Origin: Prostheceraeus crozeri | Taxonomy: Eukaryota > Platyhelminthes > Polycladida > Euryleptidae | Direction: 5' to 3' | Assembly (NCBI GenBank): GCA_907163375.1 | Contig: CAJQUW010012890.1 | Coordinates: 124,001-188,000 of the forward strand | DNA length: 64,000 nt | Program-made: the position numbers and the translations under genes | Notes under the pieces: generated by a model | What the model was told of the DNA's origin: nothing | The model's database searches: none | What the model saw: the letters and a program-made list of their open reading frames with translations, nothing else | In this document: positions 30,801 through 42,773 of the stretch, piece after piece | How the letters are laid out: each line of letters begins with the position of its first letter | How positions within the stretch are numbered: position 1 is the first letter of the stretch

Positions 30801-33800
30801 GGTGCATTAGCCAATATTACAAAATTTTGATGTTCTACAGTCTCGAAAGATGAGCATATTTTAGGAATTTAAGGCTGAAAATGTATGATGCGAATATCAT
30901 CTTGGGAGTGATGTCTCTCAGAGGTGTTGAATGCTGGTTCCAGTAGTTTTATCAACATACAAGGTTGGTAATAGACCTGCTTACATATTTGTCAGGTGCA
31001 TTAGCCAATATTACAAAATTTTGATGTTCTACAGTCTCGAAAGATGAGCATATTTTAGGAATTTAAGGCTGAAAATGTATGATGCGAATATCATCTTGGG
31101 AGTGATGTCTCTCAGAGGTGTTGAATGCTGGTTCCAGTAGTTTTATCAACATACAAGGTTGGTAATATACCTGTTTACATATTTGACAGGTGCATTAGCC
31201 AATATTACAAAATTTTGATGTTCTACAGTCTCGAAAGATGAGCATATTTTCGGAATTTAAGGCTGAAAATGTATGATGCGAATATCATCTTGGGAGTGAT
31301 GTCTCTCAGAGGTGTTGAATGCTGGTTCCAGTAGTTTTATCAACATACAAGGTTGGTAATATACCTGTTTACATATTTGACAGGTGCATTAGCCAATATT
31401 ACAAAATTTTGATGTTCTACAGTCTCGAAAGATGAGCATATTTTAGGAATTTAAGGCTGAAAATGTATGATGCGAATATCATCTTGGGAGTGATGTCTCT
31501 CGTTGTATTGAATGCTGGTTCTATGGACATAGTTAGGAAATTCATTTCTTATTTTGAAGCATATACTCTTGTTCAACTTTAGTGTTTCATGACATTATGA
31601 ATTTTACTTGATCATTGAGCTTATTTCATACGCATTCTAGATTTCCCAAGGAAACAAATCTTCGTCGCCAGTGGATAGAGGCTTGCAAAAGGGTCAAGGT
31701 GGATGACAGACGAACAACTTGGATCCCTAAAGATTCTGATCGTCTGTGCTCATTGCACTTCAAATCAGATTGCTATACCGGAAATACCAATCGTCGAAGA
31801 CTCCAGGCTTCTGCTGTTCCTACAATTTTCCAGTATACAAATGCTGAAAGGTTTCTTTCTGAACGACAAATTTGGTATGAAGCCAACTACGGACAAGTTC
31901 CCGTTATTCATGAAGAACCTAGCTCCAGTGCGGCAGAACTCCAAGTGCAACAGTATCGAAGAGATTTGCATAATGTCAAGAGAAGAGAGAAAAGGCTTCG
32001 GAAAACTGTTGCTAGTCTGAGACAAGAGTTAAAAGATGTTGTGAATGTGAAGGAAAGTTTGCTGCGTCGTCTCGAGCTTTATAAAGGTAAGGGTGGTGTG
32101 ACTTAGTTGATAATTTGTTAAGCCTCGGACTGTCTATATTCTTGAATTCGCAGTTGTTAAATTTAGCTTTGCATCAAGTAGGCCTGTGTAGTAATTAAAG
32201 GGCCCCTCGGAGTCTTACTTCGAACTTTGAGCGAACTTTGAAAACTGGAACATGATATACTGTTTGGATAATAGGATAGGATTTTATAGCTGATATGATT
32301 AATCACCTTTCCACTCTCATTGATGAGCTTACCTCAAGTAAACATGGGACTGTAGTAAGCCTATTTAAAATTGAAAGTTAGCAGGATAAGGATGTCGAGT
32401 GGATACTTATTTTACTGACTTTGGACTTACTTCAGTGGTTGATACTTATTTATGTTCTTAACAGGCTACTTACTTTTAAAGAATTGTATCTTGAAAACTA
32501 CCTGTAGCTATAGTGACTCTCATAAGACAACAGTCGTACAAAATTCTGTACTAACGCATTTTTACAGTCATTTAATCAGTGATTATGCAGTTTTGATAAC
32601 ACTTTTAGCATATATGATATTTATTTATAAAATTATATATTGAAGCATCCGATTAGGTGGATTTACTTAGCTTTATTCAAAATGTAGGCCTATAGTATTG
32701 ATGTCAGTTACTTTACCGTAGCCAAGGGTCGCGGCCGGTATACTTTCACACTTTTTTTCGAAATTGTCATACATACTTTTATCATACTTTTCAACATTTT
32801 GCTGAATTTTTCATACTTTTTTCGAAGCGAAAGATGATTTGCAGCGTTGTTTGTTCTATATTTTAGGCACGTTAAGAAGTCTACTACATGCTGCATTACT
32901 CAAAACCTGGCGGTCCGATGCCGTCGTATTCGAAACCGGACGGTCAGATGCAGGCGTATTCAAAACCGGCCGGTTCGACTGACTGAAAATAGTGCCAATT
33001 TTTATCGGAGTGAAATGTAAAATAAATGTTGTTGGCTCCTTTGAAAAATTACCAGTATACCTGATTTTCATAGCAAAGTTCCATACAGTAGAATTTAAGC
33101 AAACATTTCAAAGATATGACTTAATATTTTCATATAGAAATAACAATGTTCCTTTTCAGATATCCCTTTGGACTTCTTCAAGAAAGATGGGAATGCATAC
33201 TCCAAGCCGATGCGAGAATTCTGCATGACACTAAGTCTTTACAGCAGAAAAGGATATGAATATGTTCGCAACTTCTTACCTTTACCTCATCTACGAACAA
33301 TCAGAAGGTGAGTCAATTTTGTATTCTTGATACTGAATCCTGTTTGTGGGGGGATTTGTCCGCTTTCCTAACAATTGGTTCTATGAAGCAGCGGTCTGCG
33401 TCAAGCGGCAGATGTAAAGCCTTTATTATTATTATTAGTACATCAAGCGGTCTGATGTATTTTTGTCGTGTTCCATAATCTTCGGCAGTTATGGACCTGT
33501 ATTGGGAAAGATGTTTAAGCTAATTCAGTCATTGTTGATTATCCCCTTTGTGAAATTAAGAAGAGGAGGGTATCCATCTTACTATTTTACAGATTTTCCA
33601 ACTCTGTATTTTAGACAAGCGGCCGTCCAATATTAAGACGAATAATCCGCTGAATAAAATAGTTGTCGAACTCGGTCTCGTCAATTACTTGAAATGAAAT
33701 AGCAGCAAATTTCAGATAACATTTTATACATTTATATACATTCTGTCTTTTCGCGCAGGTCAGTGATGAATATGAGATTAATCATGAGCTCACGGTAGAT

Positions 33801-36800
33801 AAATAAATTGGTTTTGCCCTTTATTCAAGATGACACTTGTTAATTATGATTGAAACTTAATTTTGCTGCGCTATGCAATCACTAAATTTGACTAAATTTT
33901 GCTTGCAGGTGGCTTTTGGGTTACGATGGTAAACCCGGTTTCAACCAGCAAGCGATTGATGAATTGAAAAGTTGTCGAAGTGGACCAAACGGCATCCAAT
34001 ATCGCTACTGTACCTTGATGCTTGATGGTATGTCGATAAAGAAGAATGCCCATTTCGACAAAGCGTCGTCAACGTATGTTGGTTTCGTTTCACTCGGGAA
34101 TGACTTTGGAGATAACGAAGATAAATTGGCAACTGAAGCCTTAGTTTTTATGGCAGTTGGCGTAACTGGGAGTTGGAAATGTCCTTTTTCCTACTTCTTA
34201 ACGAATGGTTTGTCTTCTTCCGTACAAGGTGAACTTGTTTTTCATGCCATTCAACTTTTGCACGACGCTGGTGTTGAAGTGAAAGCTATCACCTTGGATG
34301 GTCACAAGACGAATGTGGCCATGGTGAGAAAATTCGGTTGCAATTTCAGTTCTGAGAATCCTTCATCCTCATTCCTTGGTCCTTGTGGAACTGAAATCCA
34401 CGTTTTTCTTGACGCCTGTCATTGCTTGAAATTGGTGAGGAATAACTTCGCCAAACTGAAGTCAATCGTAATACCTGACGTTGGAACAGCATCGTGGAAT
34501 CATATAGTTCGTCTTCATGAATTGCAAGAGCGAGAGAAATTAAAAGCTGGGAATAAATTATCAGCTCGTCACGTCAAATTCGAACAGCAGAAGATGAAGG
34601 TAAGCTATTGAGACAAACTACATGAAACTGTTCTGAGTAAATCACGAATCTTCCAGGCAAACATTCATAGCCATTAGGCCTTAAGCATGAAAATGTTTTA
34701 TCTTTTATGATGTTGTTGATTTAGGTCTTGAGTTAGATCTGGTCTAAATAGACTGGTCTAGGTTTAGAGGATGCTGTCAATTCGGGGCCTGTATTGGGAA
34801 AGATGTTTAAGCTCATTCAGTCATTGTTGATGATTCCCTTTGTGAAATTAAGAAGAGGACGTCTACCTTTCTATTGTAGTGATAGACAAGTGGCTGTTGA
34901 ATATTGAGGCGGTCAAGCCGCTGAACAAAATAGTTGTCACACCTGTGCGTTTGACTCGGTCTCGTCAAAAGCACTGATGTAACAACTATTAACCTACTAG
35001 AAATAGTCACCAAATTTCCCGAAAATATTGCAATCTTAACACTTAATGATCTACGGATGCGTCATTTAAGTAGAAGTACGTACACTATAACTATTTACTT
35101 AATTTGAAGTAGAGAATGTTTTTACAGAAGATAATCGCAAGATTCATTAGCGCGACATATATATTTCGCCTGCTCTCGTCAGTGTCTTACGCAGGAATGA
35201 AATTGTACAGTTAAACATGAACATGAAGTGAACAATGTTAGCAATATCAATTTGAAATAAGAAAGCACAATAAGACATAGAAGCTAAGAAGTAATATGCC
35301 CCTAAAACATGTTATACGTCAATTCTATATTACTGAAAGGTTAGAAGAAAAAAAGCATTTTAGACAAAATGTAAAAAATCAACATTGCGAAAATGGATAA
35401 AGTTCCATACACATTTTACTCCGCGATAGTGATAACGTGTATGCAGGCAGCTAACGTTTAAGCCTAGAGCGAAAACGACGCAAATGGTGTGTTCATAATG
35501 AATTTGAATGTCATCAATGCAAGGTATATTCGATGTACATGTAGATGATGTGTTTTTACTGACGAAGGGCTCGAGTAAATTATATCACTAAACCGAAACG
35601 AGTGACTGTGATGCATTGTTCGCTCAGCCGGCTGAACACAACCTTAGGCCTACTTTTGTACTTAAGAATCCTCATTTGCGCCCAAAATGCAAACTTAGTG
35701 GAAATATGTGCATGTTCTTATTATATTATTCTCATGGATTAGCAGTCACACTCTCGATATCATTTTCTTTCGTACTGAATAATCCATTAATCGTTTACAG
35801 CTGATATTACACGTAGAAAGAAAATGACACAGATCTTATTATCAGTTCAGGCATTACTCAGTTGTGCCAACCTCTATAAATATCTCATTTGCCCACATAT
35901 CAATCCTAATTCGAAGTGATGACTTGACAAGTGACTGTCAGACGTTAATTACCGTGGTCAGATAATGATGGACCTCGGTGTTAGTTTTGCCTACTTGTCA
36001 AACACTTATTTCACCATGTTCAGTTTAATCAATCCGAACACAAATTTCGATGAAACTCACCTTTAGATGACAAAATGAAACAGATTATTTTACTGTACTC
36101 TATGGATGAACTAACATTTCATCATTCTCAATCTCGCACCACACATTATTTGATCATTTCGGATTGAATTTAAAATTTACATACCCACTACTTGTAAATG
36201 TAATCATGGGATGAACGTGTTTGAATCCTTAGTTAATTGATAGTGGCATACGGGTGGTGATTATCCGTTATCATTGTTTGAAAAAGTCTCGATGTTTTTT
36301 TATAAAAAAATATGAGTTAAAGATATATTACAAAGGCAGATGTTTCGTGACTCTTGTCACAGCCTCAGTGTTAGAAAAAGAAGCGAGCAGCTCACCTCTG
36401 TTTTTACTGGCACTGAAAAATCTGCTTTTGTAAATATTTTTAACTTCATTTTTTATAGAAATGGATTAAACCATCGAGAGACTTTTCCAAGCAACGATAA
36501 TGAATACTAAATTAACAAATAATTTTCTTTTATGCATTGTGTACTCATTTTTGTTTAGAATCAAATAACGATTAGATTACGCGATTGGTACTAATTGTCT
36601 GGTGGCACAAATTATGAACTCTAATCTGTCGGTGTATAGCCTACAGGCCTAATGACAAGGATATTTCTGATTTTATCATACTTTTCTCGATGTCGGCTGG
36701 TTGGCGTCTGGCTTGTGAGCAAAAATTAACCAAAGAGTGAATTTTCGATAAACAACGAAAAAAGGCGATAAATAACTTGATATATACGTTTCAGCGTAAA

Positions 36801-38425
36801 AATACACGCTATTATGACAAGAGAATGTAGTCAGTATCGGTTTGGAGAATTATTTAGGCAGTGATAATGCAGTTGGAATAACTATTAAGATTTAATGAAA
36901 ATTATTGACTTTTCATAGATATGTTTCGTGATGGAAATATCGGGTATCGACAATCTGTGTCGGTCTGAAGAAGGCGGTTGCCTGTCGATATCCTATTGTC
37001 CTATTGATGATCTCAGAAATGATTTCTTTCTGATGCGCAGTTTGGAACGCAGATACACAAAATACTTTATTTCTATGGATGATCTAGTGATGTCCTATCT
37101 CCCCTATTTCTCGTGTACGTGCCCAGACAGCAGCAGCCGTCCTTTTAGCGAGTTTTGATGTTATTGTTAAGTTGAGTATCAGGCCTTCAACAAATCCTAA
37201 TGTGCCTAGTTGAATCGATGAAAGTTTATATTTTTCTCATGTTTTGACTTGGTGAAACGCTGTATATGAGAGGTAGTCAGTAGAAGTCTAACAAAATTTC
37301 TTTATTTAATATCTACACCTTTTTCTTTTCCAGGTCGCCTTGGCAGCCCAAACATTAAGTTCATCCGTTGCAACCGCATTGGAATTTGTGTCTGAACTTG
37401 GTTTCGGGGATTTTCGTGACGTCGGTCCAACAGTTACGTTCCTTCGTATCATGGATGAGCTTTTTGATATCCTTAATTCCAGGATTCCGGGCGTCCAGGG
37501 ATACAAAGCCCCACTTAGTCGCGAAAATTTTGAGGCAAAGAGGCAGCGACTAAAGGAAATTCGTTCGTTTATATTGAAATTACGTACTGTTGATGACACT
37601 TTGTTGACTTCTTCTCAATTATTCACAGGGTTTACGGGATTTGTATTCTGTATACAATCGACTATTGCCTTGGCTGAAGAATTGTTATTTCATAACGAAC
37701 ATCCATTCAAGTATATTCTTACCTTCAAATTTAGCCAGGACAATTTAGAACTTTTTTTCAATTCAGTGAGAGGGTCATTGGGATGGAACAATAATCCCAC
37801 GGCCAAGCAGTTTGAATATATTTTTCGACGTTTTCTCGCCCATGTTGGCGTTCAACCTGATTCGTCAGGTAACTGTGCGAATTTTTCCCGAGAACGTGAC
37901 GATGGCTTTGAAGTCATCGATCATTTCTCTAAAGTATCTTTTATCGATTTCGACGAAGACTATGTCGGGAACATAGTTACTTATATTGCGGGTTTTGTTG
38001 TTCGCAAAATTTTGGAGTTTGAAGAATGTGCTATTTGCAGATTAGCCCTTATTGCGTCTCCTACAAGAGACAATAGTTGTTTTGAAGATCGTCATTTTCT
38101 TCGACTCAAAAACAACAGTGGTCTTTTACTTCCCTCTGAAAATGTCGTTTCAGTTTTGAAAATCGCCGAACGATTGTATAGATGCCTTCCCGAGTTGGGA
38201 AGTAAGAAGGCCGAACGAATTTTTGTTCAATTGTTTGAATTTCTGCCATCTACTATTTTTTCTAATGCACATATGTTAGAGTCGGAGCACCGGATTAAAC
38301 TGATACGCTCTTTGCTTGTTGCGTATTGTGATATTAGATCATTCCACGTAGCACGTAGGGCTAATTTGAATCAGGTCACAGGGCGTCATCGCCTGCACAA
38401 AACGATTTTATTTAGGAATGAATAG
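27833..38425 (+). CDS. THAP9-like: THAP9 / P-element-type transposase, five exons, uninterrupted
   Basis: Five exons join at GT-AG sites in phase: 27833-27912, 31641-32086, 33160-33307, 33909-34599 and 37334-38425, giving 818 residues plus stop. Residues 1-90 are a THAP DNA-binding domain with C5, C10, C63, H66 and the AVPTIF box (85-90). A leucine-rich coiled coil follows (about 118-165). From about 225 comes the P-element RNase H-like domain with candidate catalytic Asp264 (LMLDGMSIKK), Asp355 (ITLDGHKTN) and Glu594 (FSQDNLELFF), then the conserved GWNNNPTAKQFEYIFRRFL. THAP9 in vertebrates has the same domain order and is a domesticated P-element relative. With every exon open, this is either a recently active P element or a domesticated gene. 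I found no convincing P-type terminal repeats. Confidence 0.9.
28001..31523 (+). repeat. 194-bp tandem array, 18 copies, in intron 1 of the THAP9-like gene
   Basis: Units start GATGTCTCTCAGAGGTGTTG with a 194-bp period (the first is 193) from 28001 to 31491, then a diverged partial unit to about 31523. Copies differ at a few positions only: GAGTGC/GAATGC, TTTTAGG/TTTTCGG, GACAGG/GGCAGG/GTCAGG. Rare variants recur nine units apart (the ATAGACCTGCTTAC form in copies 7 and 16), so part of the array spread as a multi-unit block. No long open frame. The array accounts for nearly all of the 3.7-kb first intron. Confidence 0.97.
33496..33684 (+). repeat. dispersed repeat copy in intron 3
   Basis: Shares about 180 bp with 34798-34970 in the same orientation, beginning CCTGTATTGGGAAAGATG and ending near CTCGGTCTCGTCAA, with small indels. 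Probably copies of one non-autonomous element. No terminal repeats found. Confidence 0.7.
34798..34970 (+). repeat. dispersed repeat copy in intron 4
   Basis: Second copy of the repeat at 33496-33684, one intron downstream in the same gene. Begins CCTGTATTGGGAAAGATG. Confidence 0.7.
36278..36490. repeat. foldback element in intron 4
   Basis: Two imperfect inverted arms of about 70 bp (36278-36346 and about 36412-36490), with outer ends GAAAAAGTCTCGATG and its complement, surround about 65 bp. It resembles a foldback MITE. No clear target duplication. Confidence 0.6.
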
Positions 38426-40349
38426 AATCTGATTATTTGTCTATCTTCCCTTGTACTTAGTCTCCTACAGAATACTTTCAATCATGTTAAATTCATTTAA
38501 TTATTAGCTTCATATGTATTTTTACTGCTTATTTGCTTTCCCACCAACTACTAGTAAATTGTATTTTTTTGCATACATAATCTATATTTCATGTGCGACA
38601 CGCTGTTTAGAAATATCTTTGCTGTGGTTATGCATCAGCATTCAATCACTTTGTATATAACTTTTTTATGCTGGGAAATTTTTACTTTTTCCCTTTTGTG
38701 GAGTCATCTAGCCTATTCGTTAAGCACGAACTTCATGACCGAAAGTAGCTATTGAATTACTTGACATACACATGTACATATAAATACAATGTTTGAGTAA
38801 CGAGAATTGCTTTATTTTCATTGTTATGCCGCCGTTCAATGCTTATATCATCACAGATGTTAGAATGCACTAGGCATACTTTCTCTACTATCCGCTTGTT
38901 AGAATTTTTAACGATTTGTTACAGTACCCTGATCAAACCACGTTCTTGGCTATTGTTTTCCAATGATCTTATCATATATCGCGGTCAGTGGTCACCTCGT
39001 GTAATCTTGCAGTCCGATCAATATCTAAACTCGTCATTAGAATCACGCAGTCATAATAATTATCAATGTAACGAGCTCCAGAGAAATATGGTAATATTTG
39101 CCAATCAACTTAGTAAAATTCTAACTTAATTAAATTTAATATACGAAACGCTCGAGAAGTGATCACTATCGGAAATTTGTCAATGTTATCATTACTTACC
39201 AATCAATAATGCTGAGCATTTTTCCATTTACCTTAATTTTACTGAGAACCATTGAAAACCATAGAAACCATTGATAACCATTGAAAATTTGTTTGTTAGT
39301 AATGGATGGTTCTGTTCTCAAAATACTGATTGCTTCTAAAATCCTAAGACTGCAGTCATATTCAGCAAAATATTAAATTAAATGGAAAAAGTTTTTTTTA
39401 TTTGCCTGCAGCTCTGTCAGCATAATGTAATCATTGTTGGTTTGACCTATCCTTCATGATATTAACTTTCAGTGGGCCTACGCCAATAGTAGAGGACTAC
39501 GAGAGAGGGCCTATTGTCAAACAATGATGAATAAAGCTCAAAATATCTTAAGGTCAATTCTTCTATTTAATTAGGCCTATAAGCTGAACAAATGGGTCTA
39601 CTAAAGAAATATTATCGGTACCCTCTGCGCAGCCTATAATTTCGTCGAATATGAAAAATCATACACGTAATTCACAGGCGTACTCGTTTTCAGGAGTTAT
39701 AATACCTACAGTAACACAGGCGTGTAGGAAAATTAAGAAATTAAAATTCATACGATAGTTGTGTATTCGGTTTGGGTTTGTTATGACGTGAATTTATGCA
39801 ACAGCGATATTTCAACTTAGTAAATTTTTATTAATTTCCAGCGGTTTATGAGGATAACGTGCACTGAAAACAGTCAGAAAGTCGGATTCTCTTCCTAGAC
39901 TCATCAAATTACAAATGTTTACAAACTGCCCCTATATCATCACGAGTTCTGGTCATCTTCAGCTTATTTCTCTGTGCATTGCAGTATTAGTTATCATATC
40001 ATGTTTGAGTGCTTCTAAATTGTTCGTTAATGAGATTGAATTCCTAACTAAGTGTAATTGTTCTGCAGTTGAAAATCAGCGTCGTTAACATCTTAACATC
40101 TGCTGAAAAATTCTTGATAACATTGACGCCTTGACAGTGCTTGATGGTTGGTTATCTCTGTCGTCCAATCAGAGTGGACTATTTTCCAGCTGAACTGCGC
40201 TCGGTTAAGAAGTTGACAATGACCGCTTTATCAATGGTGAGATACAAGTTTGTCCATTCTACCAAACCACGCCGCAAGAAGAATTCATTTCTATGGAATC
40301 TTCTTTCAACAGATTCCTGATTTCCTTAAACCTTGCTTCACGGTTTTAT
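38426..40349. other. 3' flank of the THAP9-like gene, nothing further recognised
   Basis: Contains the presumed 3' untranslated region. No other gene, RNA or repeat seen apart from a short run of CCATTGAAAACC-type units near 39250-39290. Confidence 0.4.
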
Positions 40350-41110
40350 CCAGATGTGGAAAAACAACCGTCATTAATCAAATCCACCAATGTCACTGGC
40401 CTCCAGTTCAGTACATGCTCTGGGAGTTGAACGTCCCTTAGATATCTTATATTAATCATGGATGTCCCTGGCATGTTGTACTCCCTATGACTACTACGAA
40501 TATGCGCACCTTCCGAATTCTGTCGAGTTCCTTTGATCTATAGACAAGATCAAAGAAAAAGTCATGTTAACTGAAGGAAAATTGAAGTTTTCGATCAATA
40601 TGTCAGTTTGGTCTGTTTATTCCGACTATTCGAGACCTAGCTACATAATTTCAGGCATGATGTCTATTCCTGTTGTCTTCTATCAGGTTCTATCAAGTGC
40701 TAGAAACAACTTCTATGTGCTGTATTAGCATGAATGTGGCTACATGCCTGATGTTTGAACTAAAACTTGATCCAATTTTAAATTTACCGTACTAAGATGC
40801 TTGCTGAATCCAAATATGTTTAGTTTTTGTAGATAAAGGTATGCAGTTAAATGACTATGATCTGCAGAAATATCTTGCCAAAAAGTATGGCGCTATAGTT
40901 AATATATCTCGCATGGTCGGAGTAAACAAATGAAGCTATTATATTGATCGAAAACTTCAATTTCCCTTCAATTAACATGTCTTTATCTTTGATCTTGTCT
41001 ATAGATCAAAGGAGCTCGACAAGATTCGGAAGGCACGCATTTTCGAAGTAGTCATAGAATGTACAAAATGTTGTGAAAGCCTCATTTTCGGTCTCATTCA
41101 GGCATGAGAT
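40350..41110 (-). pseudogene. rearranged fragments of an unrecognised gene around a large palindrome
   Basis: Three pieces. 40350-40475 (minus) encodes RYLRDVQLPEHVLNWRPVTL and VDLINDGCFS, matching 26310-26480. 40481-40605 (plus) and 40945-41055 (minus) are inverted copies of each other at roughly 88 percent by eye; both read YDYxExAxLPNxVE and then a stretch with SIDKIK. Continuing minus past 41055 gives NETENEAFTTFC, again like 26.3 kb. The pieces probably come from one gene family broken up and inverted. Family unknown. Confidence 0.45.
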
Positions 41111-42199
41111 TGAAAGGACTCCAGATTTTCGGAGAATTAAGACCCCCTTTTCTATGCTACTAACATTCTAACTTCGACTACAATCATGTGCAGGTACATA
41201 GCATATAAAGGAAGTGATAAGTAGACCCTATTTCCTCTTTACATTCCGATTACGATACAGAAAACAACTCATATTCAACATTGTAAATCACTTTTGCCAA
41301 ATAATTATCAGCTGACTTTTCAATGCAAGATGTATTGATACATGTAGTTTTTATATTGTATTATTTTCATTCGCTGTTTACTTCATTTGTCAGATATCTT
41401 TATCCGGTAATATTGAAATGATATTACGAGATAGGAAGTTTTCGGTCTTTATATCATCATCTATTGTCTTTAGGCCAACAAATCGAACAAAAGAAAAAAT
41501 GAAACATTCGATTAAGATTTTCTGGCTTTGATGTCATCAAATTAATACTTTTCTTTGACTAAAAAATGAAAGTTTTCGAATATGTTTATAGAATTCTACC
41601 TAATTGATACGTATTAACATATGCAATGTGAATATATGATTTGATCTTTTACTGAATGTTAAAGTACATTTATATATGTTTCTATTTAATCCATCTATTC
41701 ATTGAATATCATCATAAATAATATCCAAAACATGAGATAGGCTACAGAAAAAGTTTAACATGCCACAGGTTAAGGTTATTGTCTTATTATGACACTTTAA
41801 AATTTCCCTTGTTACCGCAACCCGCACATAAAAGTACATGATTGAAAATGAAAAGAATGTTGTCGAAATAGGTTAATTATTTTTTTCAGAAATGTAGCTA
41901 TTAACGAAGCTATAACAAAGCATTCAAAAAATATGTCCGCAAGTGGAATTCGAGCATCATAACTGACTTTCATGAAAACTGTGCTTATAACTACCGATGT
42001 CTGAAAAGATATTATGACGAATATACTGAATTCCAAAGAAATTTTTTTAAGCTTGACGGAAGTAAACTGCATGCAATAGGTGAAAGTGTTGTACGCACTA
42101 CATTTATGAAAATACGAGTAATATAGGTTATATACATGTACATTGTATGTTATCAAAATCACACACCTCATCAAATTTTCAAAAATTCTAAGAACAAAT
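41111..42199. other. no recognisable gene
   Basis: AT-rich. Open frames here show no family signature. Confidence 0.45.
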
Positions 42200-42535
42200 G
42201 ATTATCGATCTTGCACCCTCCCCCTACCTCTCATTTTTATTGCATTTTTGGGCAAATCTCGAGATCCAAAAAACATCATCGGAAATTTTCGAAAGAATCT
42301 CATGTGTGGTCTCATTCCATGCAGAAGCTTGTCCTGGTGGCGGGACTGAAGCTTGAACGTCACTACTCCCCATACTTGGGACTTGGACGGTGCTGACATA
42401 GTCAGACTTATGGAGCGCTGTAGCACTTTTAGTCCGGATGCCCTTCCTGCCGAATTCCATGACACCTTCGGGGCTCGACCTCTGGACCAAACGATCGCTA
42501 GGCCAAGCACTTAACCACTGTGCCACGGAGACCAC
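42200..42535 (-). repeat. tRNA-derived SINE
   Basis: The minus strand begins with a tRNA-like head, GTCTCCGTGGCACAGTGG. It has an RNA polymerase III A box TGGCACAGTGG (42515-42525) and a B box GGTCGAGCCCC (42470-42480) at normal tRNA spacing. About 240 bp of non-tRNA body follow, including GAAGGGCATCCGGACTAAAA. The downstream end is approximate. The body may match the 3' end of a partner LINE, which I cannot identify. It is not a functional tRNA: the region after the B box does not close an acceptor stem. Confidence 0.75.
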
Positions 42536-42730
42536 TAAGTGGCGGGATTATAAGTATGTTTCCATAGTATTTGCTCCGATCGTTCATATTTTGTGTTTAT
42601 TCAAGATTCTTAAGTCCAAAGCGTCCGATAAGTAGGCGTGAAGAAGCAAATCAGTATGAAAAACAAAAGAGAAAATAAAAAATTATGAATGGTGAAAACT
42701 TTCTGTAAATATATGATTACTGTTAGGTCC

Positions 42731-42773
42731 GACTTCGACCTCGATTAAAATCTGCTTAATCGAGGTCGAGGTC
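42731..42773. repeat. short palindrome
   Basis: GACTTCGACCTCGATTAA and its near-complement TTAATCGAGGTCGAGGTC flank a 7-base loop. Pieces of the same GAGGTCGAGG motif continue to about 42800. Confidence 0.6.

Noticed and set aside
28001-31523. Array considered as a CRISPR-like repeat
   Set aside because: The whole 194-bp unit repeats without unique spacers, and the context is an animal intron.
35140-35220. Possible hammerhead ribozyme of a Penelope-like element
   Set aside because: ATATTTCGCC and TCGTCAGTG look suggestive, but the CTGATGA and GAAA core is not present in the right arrangement.
27763-40200. Terminal inverted repeats of a P element near 27763 and 40150
   Set aside because: Only an AGCGGTCA-type match of a few bases; no 8-bp duplication seen.
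42470-42533. Functional tRNA gene
   Set aside because: A and B boxes are present, but no proper acceptor stem closes and a SINE body follows.
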